Assembly: GCF_964204645.1 (NCBI RefSeq)
Contig: NC_134034.1
Location: 1,610,001 to 1,674,000, forward strand
Source of the DNA: Tubulanus polymorphus
Taxonomy: Eukaryota > Nemertea > Palaeonemertea > Tubulaniformes > Tubulanidae
Reading direction: 5' to 3'
DNA length: 64,000 bases
The translations under genes and the position numbers were made by a program. The notes below the pieces were generated by a model. It made no database searches. It worked only from the letters and a program-made list of their open reading frames with translations, and had not been told where the DNA came from. This document shows positions 56,050 to 64,000 of this stretch, one piece after another; within the stretch, counting starts at the first letter, position 1, and the number at the start of each line of letters is the position of its first letter.

Positions 56050-59000
56050 TTATTTTGAAGATTTAGCGGCCATTTCTTCGTTGCCTTGTAAATCGTGTCT
56101 GGGACATTTTCCGTCGATGAAAGGACTTTCGCAATATTTACACTTGCACATACAAACCCCGGGTTCGACGCTCAAAGTGCCGCAATCTGGACACGTTTTC
56201 AAAAAATCGCAGCCATCCGCGCATGCGCTCTCACCGCACTCTGCAACGGCCTTCTTCTCAGTTTCCTTCATCTCCGTTGGTGGTGCTGATGTCTCCTTGT
56301 TGTCGTCTGCCATGATTTCGTTTTTGGCAGGTTCCGTCACGTCGCCGTCGCTAGTTTCTGGAATCTCGCGAGAATTGTCAATTGAGTCCGAAATCTCGCG
56401 TTGATTGCCTTCAATTCCTAAAATCTCGCGCGAATTATCGTTTGTTTCTGAAATCTCGCGAGAATCGTCAATTTCTCCCGGGACCGCGCGAGAATTATCG
56501 GCTGTATCTGAAATCTCGCGAGAAATAGCAGTTGCTTCTGAAGTCTCGCGAGACTGAGGTGACGTATTATCGCTGGCTACAGTTTCGCGAAACGCTTCGG
56601 TGATTGGCTGATTATTACCGTACGCTTCTGTGATTGGCTGATTCGGGACAGCAGTATTCGAATTCTCATTCAAACTATTATTATTATCTAAATTGCTATT
56701 CGCGGACTGATATTGTGATTCGGTCGACCGAATCACTTCCTGTCGTGTAGGGGGCAGATAATTGACGGTATAAGGTGGCGGTGGAGAGCCCCCTGGTGAG
56801 TAAATCGTGTACGGTAATTCGTCTGCTGTCTTCTGGTATTCTTTACTGCTCAATATGTACACATCCGGGTTCTTTACGACCTACAACATAAAATCAGAGC
56901 TCTATCAAAATAAGGTTTCGAAATTGTCCAATTTCATAAGAGTTGACTGCATCCGTAGATCCCCCAATGACATCATCAAACCATCTAGAGGTCAATGTAC
57001 TTTTATAAAAGATGGATGCTTCCATAAGTCCCCCTATGACATTAGATAAGAAAATGTGATTCGATTTATAGATTTGTATACAGACAATATGGCTGCATCC
57101 ATTAATCTCCCTATGACATCATAAAATGATCTACTAGTGTATTGATATATAGACATGTCTAGAGAAGATTCTGCCCCAACAATCGCCCTGTGGTATCGTC
57201 AAATTGATGTCCGCCTTCATAAATCCACCTATGACATCACGATTAATCGGAAATACAGGTTCGGTTGGTAATTTTCAATCGCTGCGTACCTCGGAATATT
57301 CAGGCGGTTCGGACGCCGCCATTGCTCGGATCGTGTCCTCGTCATTATCATCGTCATCGTCGTGCCTTCGTCGCCGGTAGCAGACCCAACACAACCCCAG
57401 TAAACTCACCACTAACACGACCAATCCAACCCTAAACAACGACAGCGCATTCCTCAATTTTAGATATCTACGAATTTAGTATAGTCTCAATTTATATGAT
57501 TCAAAATAATTCTCCATTTAATGATTATAGTTTGGCTGCTTGTTTTAGCTTCATTTCGTCCAGATCTTGGTTTCCCAAGACTAGCCCTATTGGATTTATT
57601 CATTTAACCTCTCGACGGGTGGCCTTTGAAGTGTTGCCCGCACGCTGTAAGCAGTCAGCGGGACTCGAACCCACTCGGCACTGATAGTGGATGCAAAATC
57701 ATTACGCCTTTTTTCACTGAGCTACCGATGGTTGGCTTAACAACGACATCTGGTGGCATATAGTATTATAAGTTCATTCATGCAGTACTCGCCAGATGGC
57801 GCCACAAAAACACTGGATCACTGGGTCACTTTACGTGGTAAAAATCAGTTCACATTTTCAACGAAATTTGAACTTGATTTCTAGGCTGCCAAAATCTATC
57901 CGAATATTATCAAGCATAAGTCGTCGATTAGATATAAGATTCCCCTTCTCACTCACGATATAGATTTAACTGAAAATTGATTTAATAATGTGAAAAGTTG
58001 ATCCGCATTTAAGCGCGACAACCCAGTGCCGCAAGCGACACCTGGCGGAATCCTGGCTTGCCGCAGAAGAGCGTTGCCGTGGTATCTCATATCGAAAGAT
58101 ATTGAAAAATAATGAAAAGTAAATTTACACGGTGGAATACCAGAAATATGACGAGTTGAACATGTTGTTTAGAGACTTTTTCTGAGCTGATGAACTGACT
58201 GTACTACAGCACGTTTTACCATTATAGCAACATGTAAAATTACCAGAGCATCTACAACGAGAAAAAAAATGAAACAACAAAAAATAACTACAAAAAATGT
58301 CTTTCTAGTTATTTAGATTACTTGATTCGTATCTGTATTTAGAAAATTACTCAGAATAAGGAGAAATTACGATGATGACAAGTTTTGATTTGATATTTCA
58401 AAATTAAACCCCGGCGTGTGTTTCATTCCCGGTAATTTTTCGTAAGGGCCACACCGACGGATCAAATCAAACGAAGGAAAGGGAAGATCATCCCTGTTTC
58501 AAAATGAGTAAAAAATCATTTTCTATTCTGAAATATCCGATACACTCGAAAAACGTAAAATCAGTAAAGCGGCCATCTTGGATCACGTGCGATTTTGATG
58601 TAATAACAGAGGATTTTTGAACTGATCTATAGCGCGAATCAGGCATATAGATTTGCATGGCTTAGATTTGAGACCAGCAGCCCAAGACCAGTTAAAGTTC
58701 AATAACCAATCTAACAACTTAAGACTAGCCTAACTTCATTTTGTTTCTATTACTAATCTAACAATGTAAGACCAGTCTAAGCTCATTTTGGTTCTACAGC
58801 CAATCTAACAACTTAAAAAACCAGTCTAAACTCATTTTAGTCATATAACCGATGTAACAACTTGAAGAATAGTCTAACATTTAAGACAACTTTTGGACTC
58901 GAGTCTCGACCGTGCAACTGAGCCCAAAATTCATTATGAGGTAGTTTGTGGCGAGTTTTATCTGGTTCTAGGTATAGTCTCTCGGCTATTCTATTTTCGT

Positions 59001-60915
59001 CTGGCTAATAGGCGACAGTATCTCATTAGCATATCGCTCTACAATTATCGATTAATCAACGGAACGCAAACACAAAATGTCATCAGTGTTATTTTGAATG
59101 TTAAAGTTGAATAAAGCAAGCGCCCCACCCATATACAAACTAACAATGTGTACGTTTCACATAGCTCTTGGATTTTAGAAATTAATTTTTTTCCGATATA
59201 GAGAAAGAAGACTATTTTGATTCTAGATAACAATAGATATAAAAAGAAAAGGCATGATTTTCTATTTAGACCGTTTACTTGAAAAGGTGGCTGCCTCCAT
59301 CAAATCCTCCTATGACGTCACCATGTTAACTACTAACAACGTTGAAGATCAAGTAGTGAGATGAGGGGTTTGTGGAGGCGGCCATCATTTCTAGGAGGTC
59401 CTTAGAACGAATCGCTGGTGAATAATTTGATGATGTCATAGGGGGATTTATGGAGGCTACCATTTTCTTTAGAAGTAAAATCATTAGTAGACGATTTCAT
59501 GATGTCATAGGGGGATTGATTGAGAGGTACGAGCCGATTTTTCTGGAAGGGTCTCAAATCGCTAGCAGGTTTTTTGATGATGTCATAGGGGGAATAATTA
59601 TGGAAGCAGCCATCTATACTTGAAATAGTGAGGTATTAAACAAACACAGCGACTTACCCGAATCCACTGGCGCAAGGAACCGGTCTCGTCTACAATAGAA
59701 GATAGAATCGATGAGATAAGATATCGGGACGAAGTGCTGCGTAACTGATTACTAAATAAATAATAATGACTTCAGTTTTAAGTTGAAAAGTTATTAATGG
59801 TCCTGCTGATCAGACGAATTCCCGAGGACAGGTCGTCTGCTCGTGTTCAGTATAGATACGTCTGATTACGCTCATTTCTATCCTATTTGATAAAAAAGAT
59901 TGTGCATTTCATCTTTAGCAAACATTGTACCTTTACAACTGTCACCCAGCGTCTTCCGTAAAATCCAAAGAAAAACATAACCAAACTGTCAGGCTAAACT
60001 CATATAGATACAGACACTTAAATCATCAAAGACTCAAATAAACAATAACACAAAAAGACCAAACCCGCCTTGTAGCGAGCCCCGGATATGGATCGATAAT
60101 GCGCGCAGACGATACAAATAACGAGATAAATAACAACACACCCAAATTTAACTGTAAACTGTTATTGAACTGAATGACGTAAAGGTTCGTTTTTAGAAAT
60201 AAAGCTAGTTAATAGATTTGGTTTGGTTTGAAGTGATTGATCCTACTTAGATAAAAATTAACCATTTTCGACTTTACCGCAGTAAGAGACAGAGTCTACT
60301 GTATTTCACAAACTCTTACTCAGTATTTGACACTAACTCGGGGTAGAATTTTACCAGTCTCAACTTTACCGCAGTAAGAGACACAGAGTCTACTGTATTT
60401 CACAAACTCTTACTCAGTATTTGACACCAACTCGGGGTAGAATTTTACCAGTCTCAACTTTACCGCAGTAAGAGACACAGAGTCTACTGTATTTCACAAA
60501 CTCTTACTCAGTATTTGACACCAACTCGGGTTAGAATTTTACGGGTCTCAAGTTTACTGCAGCAAGAGACAGAGTCTCCTTTCATAGACACTACATGTCT
60601 ACACGTCGAGTCCATCGTCTCTAAGTAAAGACAGAGTCTATACCGTATTTCACAAATTCTTCAGTACCTTGACCTAAACTAAAACCCGTCTTATAGAGGA
60701 TGTAGATCTTGTACCCGTCAATGTTATACGTGTTCGCACATATTCGCTGCCCGACGTACTGAAGATATAAAAAGAGAACTTACCTTCCTCAAACGATGAT
60801 AAACTAACTGATAGAACTTCCAGGCGTGGAGCATGTCGTCCAATTTATAAACACATTGATCGACGTTTCCAAAAGTATTCCAAACGTCACCTAACGTCAA
60901 AACAGTCTCGTTCAT
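56050..60915 (-). CDS. single-pass membrane protein with PPxY motifs and Cys-rich tail
   Basis: Proposed exons (minus): 60915-60784, 59689-59658, one from 58251 to roughly 58170-58145 (donor not settled), 57467-57290 and 56880-56050. Phases agree at the junctions I could test. The extracellular part has CASGFGCSGNFTCCYNGKTC with vicinal cysteines. A transmembrane helix (LFRVGLVVLVVSLLGLCWVC) and an Arg/Asp-rich juxtamembrane stretch follow. The cytoplasmic tail has PPEYSEV and PPPPYTV, which are PPxY motifs for WW domains of NEDD4-type ubiquitin ligases. Next come about seven imperfect repeats of NSREISETxD type, then a cysteine-rich end (CPDCG, CMCKCKYC, CPRH) that may bind zinc. The layout resembles WBP1/VOPP1/Shisa-like adaptors; orthology is uncertain. 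Exon 1 (MNETVLTLGDVWNTF) is not a signal peptide, so the true 5' end may differ. Poly(A) signal at 55876-55881 (minus). Confidence 0.6.
56950..57250 (-). repeat. dispersed TGATGTCATAGGGG repeats in an intron
   Basis: Four copies of the CCCCCTATGACAT(CATCAAAT) family lie in the intron between the TM exon and the last exon of the PPxY gene, oriented opposite to the block at 59280-59620 of the same gene. Confidence 0.7.
57563..57733 (-). mobile_element. tRNA-derived SINE (copy 2)
   Basis: Minus-strand head GGTAGCTCAGTG with box B GGGTTCGAGTCCCGCTGACT, and far end TCTTGGGAAACCAAGATC as in copy 1 at 21397. It sits in an intron of the PPxY gene in the same orientation as transcription. Confidence 0.75.
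58690..58905. repeat. 47-bp CTTAAGACCAGTCTAAG family
   Basis: Four tandem copies (AACCAATCTAACAACTTAAG, ACCAGTCTAAGCTCATTTTG) lie between two exons of the PPxY gene. The right end reads TTTTGGACTCGAG then GTGCAACTGAG, matching the terminus of the copy at 6430 (GTTGCACAGTCGTGAC, AAGTCCAAAAGTGG) in inverse orientation. Confidence 0.65.
59275..59620 (+). repeat. dispersed GATGTCATAGGGGGATT repeats, about five units
   Basis: Unit cores at about 59432, 59501 and 59578 are about 70 bp apart, each preceded by ATC(A/G)CTAGTAGACGATTT-like sequence and followed by ATGGAGGC(A/T)(A/G)CCAT. A diverged copy in the opposite orientation starts the block (GGCTGCCTCCATCAAATCC). Confidence 0.75.
60265..60655 (-). 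repeat. 92-bp satellite, third locus, about four units
   Basis: Same orientation as 27545. Two units carry an extra CA (AGAGACACAGAGTC), a local variant. The last unit is degenerate. It lies in intron 1 of the PPxY gene. Confidence 0.88.
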
Positions 60916-63049
60916 AATAATATATCTATAATATTAATAATTATATTTATCCGTATGTATGGAGAGAGAGCGAGTGTTTGCGATCGACCGCGCCCTGTGC
61001 GTAGTGTGTCTATACTTGACGATTACCGTTTGGCTCCGTGGTGATGAAAAATCAATACTAGTGGTATTGTTGCAGCGAGAGTTTCAGTTACTTTTCGCGA
61101 CAGTCTATAATCAACTTTTAATCGATATATTTTTTGAAATAAAAATAGCCGCCAGGCAGCGATATCGGGTTTTCTGGCAATATACTATAAATGCAACTTA
61201 ATTAAATACCGCGTGGATAGGGTCGCCGTTATTGTTAATGTGCTCTGGGTTTCCCTCTGAAAATTGCTTTCTTGATTGATTTCTCGAGCTGGAATTAGAA
61301 GCTGGCAATCAAAATCAAATCCCTGGCAATGCGCTCAAAAACAGCTCATAATAAAGAGTGATTGGGTGTTAGTTAATTGAGTCACCACACTTGACTGGTC
61401 TAAATTTACCAACTTTCAACGAACTTTATCAGCTTACCAACCTGACTGAGACCTACGAGCAATCATCACAATGAAATGATTGCTCGAGACAAACTTCGTT
61501 AATCGCGACGGCTCAGTGGAATATTCCCCGCGCTGGTGTCACTTGCAGCGAGTCGGGTTCGAATCCTTGCATTTCTATTGCATATAAAATGGTATATCAA
61601 AAATTACTTGTATTTTGTAAAGTTCTGTAATCTATATTAATCTATATTGTGTTTTGCATTTTTGGAACATGGTCTGATAAAAAAAAGAAACAAATGATTA
61701 TATTTTCATGATTCGGTTACTGCCTTTTTAGGAGCCTTTTTGTTGAGAGAATGTCCAACTCCCCTTGTTGATTCCTGGCTCATTGACATACCAATATCCC
61801 TCGATTGTTCTTGCGAGGACCCGCGGTGCCCGATGCAATGCTGCATGCCCAGGACGAACCGTTCATTCATATTGCGTTACTCTCCTCGCCTGGCCACGAC
61901 ACGTGTGTCAATATCAAGTTACCCCCGACTGATTGACTGACTGACTGCTGTTGTCACTGTCGGATTTATATTCCTATATAATATAATACACTTCAATACA
62001 CATACACGGTCACAACATCATACGCACAAAGTGATTATATACTACGGATACACGGATTATCGTTGATTAACCGGATTAACGCGGTTTATCTGCAATAAGT
62101 TTCACCGTCGCGCAAATGATTTGATTCACGTAGGTTTATCAATATAACGTAGGTATGGATGGATTATATTAGATTTAGAATCAAAAATTAATGAAACGAT
62201 TAATTTTGATGCTTTACTCAATTTGTATAGCTGAAAGATAGCCCACTGTTTTAATATCAAGGTGCAGGGGTCGATAGTGAAAGATTGTTAAATTTGATCC
62301 TGAAATATTTGGTGCGCCCGTTACAAGCCCTCCACCTATAAAGCGATAAGAATTGAAACGGGGAGTTTTTTTGAATTTTTAAATCTAAGCATACTGATAT
62401 ACTAAGATCGTCTCTTGACAATTCCTGAGCAGTTTCTACGATAATTCTTGTTAAAATCGAAGTAGAAGGTTGTTTAATGCTAACCATGGTGCACACGTCA
62501 GTTACTGAAAGGTTTTTACAGAATTTCATTCGTAGAACTTACTCCTATCAAAGGTTCTCCAGTTTTACAACAACAAAAAAACAGAAGAAAAGCTCTTCAA
62601 CGTATTGAACATAACTAAATTGATAAAATAGATTGATCTTAGGGTCTAAGTCGATGATGTTTTTCTTTAAACTGAAATAGGTTTTTTTTATATAATTCAT
62701 AATCAGGTGAATTTGACCGACGGGAAATCTGTTATGTAGTGTGTATAAATAGTATTAAACCTGCCACGAGTAATTATAGCTGAAACATATATGAAATACG
62801 AAATCTGTGAATCTGTTAAACAAATCAATATTCGGCACTGCTGCTATTATGTTTGTACCGTCTGCTACCGATTCCCCTCCGAACACGTGTTCATGGAACA
62901 AAAGTATCTCTTAAAGTGATCATACGTACATGGCGCAATATGTTTAAATCTTTTGGGTTGTTTTTTCTTTTCTGCGAGGCGCTAGTTGACATTGATAGGA
63001 TTGTAATTCAAATATAATTTCAGCTGAATAATAAGGGTAGACAGCTATC
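60916..63049. other. gene-poor interval with a tRNA-like fragment
   Basis: No exon could be supported. At about 61500-61570 CGGCTCAGTGGAATATT and, later, GTCGGGTTCGAATCCTTGC look like box A and box B of a tRNA-derived element; the stems do not form a proper tRNA. Near 63022 an AG acceptor (ATAATTTCAG) precedes the GalNAc-transferase start codon, implying a non-coding first exon to the left. Confidence 0.4.
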
Positions 63050-63911
63050 ATGTTGAGCCTGAGACGTCGTGGATTATTCTTCAAATTTAGCGCGCTCATT
63101 TTCACGGCTTTGCTTTTCTACCTCTACTACAACCGAATGGACTCGTCCAGCCTCGTCGACGAAAGAGAGGCTCCCGTCGTCGTCACTTCCGCCGTGCGAG
63201 CTCTCTCACCGGAACCGGAAGCGGTAACGATCGTTCCCAAAAATGTCGTCGTCGAACCGAAACGATCGAATTTGTTTTACATCGAAGCGAATAAACCGCG
63301 AAACGAGAGCTCCCCAGGTAGGCCTGCTTACACTCAGGGGGTGAAGGTCGTTCCATCTCTGAACACTCAGGGGTGAAGGTCGTTCTATCTATATACTCAA
63401 GGGTGAAGGTTATTTTGTCTACACTCAGGAGTGAAGGTCGTTCCACCTAAACACTCAAGGGTAAAGGTCACCTAAACACTCAAGGGTAAAGGTCGTTCTA
63501 TCCGTATACTCGAGGTCGTCTGGTCTATATACAGTCTGCAGTGAAGGTTGTTACGTCTACACACTCAGGGTCAAGGTCATTTTGTAAGGTTACACTCGGT
63601 CGGGGTGAAGGTCGTTGAAGTTTTGTCGTCCGAACGATTTTCAGATCAGCACATTGTGCCTGATTTCAGTACAATCATCTAACATCGTTGACCTCGTTAG
63701 TTTTTCGACACAAGTTTCTATTCTAGTTGATTCGATGGGAATTATTTTGATTGACAGGTGAAATGGCTCGTCCTGTTCTGATAGAGAAATCCAAGTTGAA
63801 TACATCGGAACGGGAGAAGTATGATAAAGGCTGGAAACAACACGATTTCAATCAGTACGCCAGCGATCTAGTCTCCGTACGTCGCAGTTTACCCGATTTC
63901 AGACAACCGGA
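63050..63911 (+). CDS. polypeptide N-acetylgalactosaminyltransferase, 5' part (truncated by window)
   Basis: Two coding exons are visible, 63050-63317 and 63758-63911, phase 1 between them and phase 2 at the last donor (GAGTAAGT), giving about the first 140 residues. Residues 1-6 are basic (MLSLRRR) and 7-27 hydrophobic, a type II Golgi anchor, followed by a stem region. Exon 2 has ARPVLIEK and FNQYASDLVSVRRSLPDFR, the signature before the catalytic domain of ppGalNAc-T enzymes (fNxxxSDxIsxxRxlPDxR). These enzymes start mucin-type O-glycosylation by moving GalNAc from UDP-GalNAc to Ser/Thr in the Golgi. The glycosyltransferase domain, with its DxH motif, and the ricin lectin domain would lie beyond 64000. 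Isoform not assignable. Confidence 0.85.
63325..63620 (+). repeat. minisatellite in intron 1 of the GalNAc-transferase
   Basis: About eight degenerate units of 27-40 bp around ACACTCAGGGGTGAAGGTCG and TTCTATCT. The coding ORF reads into it past the true donor at 63318. At 63940-64000 the next intron begins with another copy of the CCCCATATGACGTCATCAAA family. Confidence 0.75.
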
Positions 63912-64000
63912 GTAAGTACTTTCTACTATACCTCCTCGATCGATCCCCATATGACGTCATCAAATAATAACACCTTCCAGAAAATATGGCTACCACGTTG

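Noticed and set aside
59400-59620. Regular repeats considered as a CRISPR array
   Set aside because: Spacers are diverged copies of the same unit, the context is a eukaryotic intron, and no cas genes occur.
61740-61940. Cys-containing 66-codon plus ORF
   Set aside because: Cysteines are few and unpatterned, no splice context or family match.

Overview
The window is nuclear DNA from an invertebrate animal, most likely a lophotrochozoan (mollusc, annelid, brachiopod or nemertean grade). The evidence is: genes split by GT-AG introns whose phases match, three RNA polymerase III tRNA-Asp(GUC) genes, a tandem Toll-like receptor (TLR) family, a leucine-rich-repeat GPCR resembling the snail receptor GRL101, an astacin-MAM protease, a Ly6 protein, and a background rich in minisatellites, MITEs and SINEs. 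I cannot name the species. Left part (1-23 kb): an intronless rhodopsin-family GPCR (minus); a 92-bp satellite array; tRNA-Asp; an intronless gene of unknown, possibly beta-propeller, type whose last codons lie inside a 51-bp repeat carrying cAMP-response-element palindromes; an eight-coding-exon astacin/MAM metalloprotease (minus) with a second tRNA-Asp gene antisense in one of its introns; a three-exon GPI-type Ly6 gene whose first intron is mostly a 49-bp minisatellite; a third tRNA-Asp (minus); and a two-exon, membrane-anchored condensation/acyltransferase-like gene. Middle (23-36 kb): MITEs, a second intronless GPCR, an inverted copy of the 92-bp satellite, and a three-exon gene predicting a 1,924-residue receptor with CUB domains, C-type-lectin-like domains, LDL-receptor class A repeats, LRRs and a seven-helix rhodopsin domain. 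Right-middle (37-56 kb): a tandem cluster of three intact two-exon TLR genes (all minus, about 4.6 kb apart) bracketed by two broken TLR copies. The TIR-encoding ends are nearly identical in all copies, while one ectodomain has diverged. An intact piggyBac-type transposase ORF lies between the last intact TLR and the right-hand remnant. Right end (56-64 kb): a multi-exon single-pass membrane protein with PPxY motifs (minus), a third satellite array, a gene-poor stretch, and the first two coding exons of a polypeptide GalNAc-transferase that runs off the window. Functionally the window is dominated by cell-surface and secreted proteins: receptors, a secreted protease, a GPI-type protein and a Golgi glycosyltransferase. 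The TLR cluster beside the CUB/lectin/LDLa/LRR receptor suggests a recognition-receptor neighbourhood, but that is inference. Exon models were built by hand from ORFs, splice-site consensus, phase agreement and family motifs; no alignment or expression data were available.
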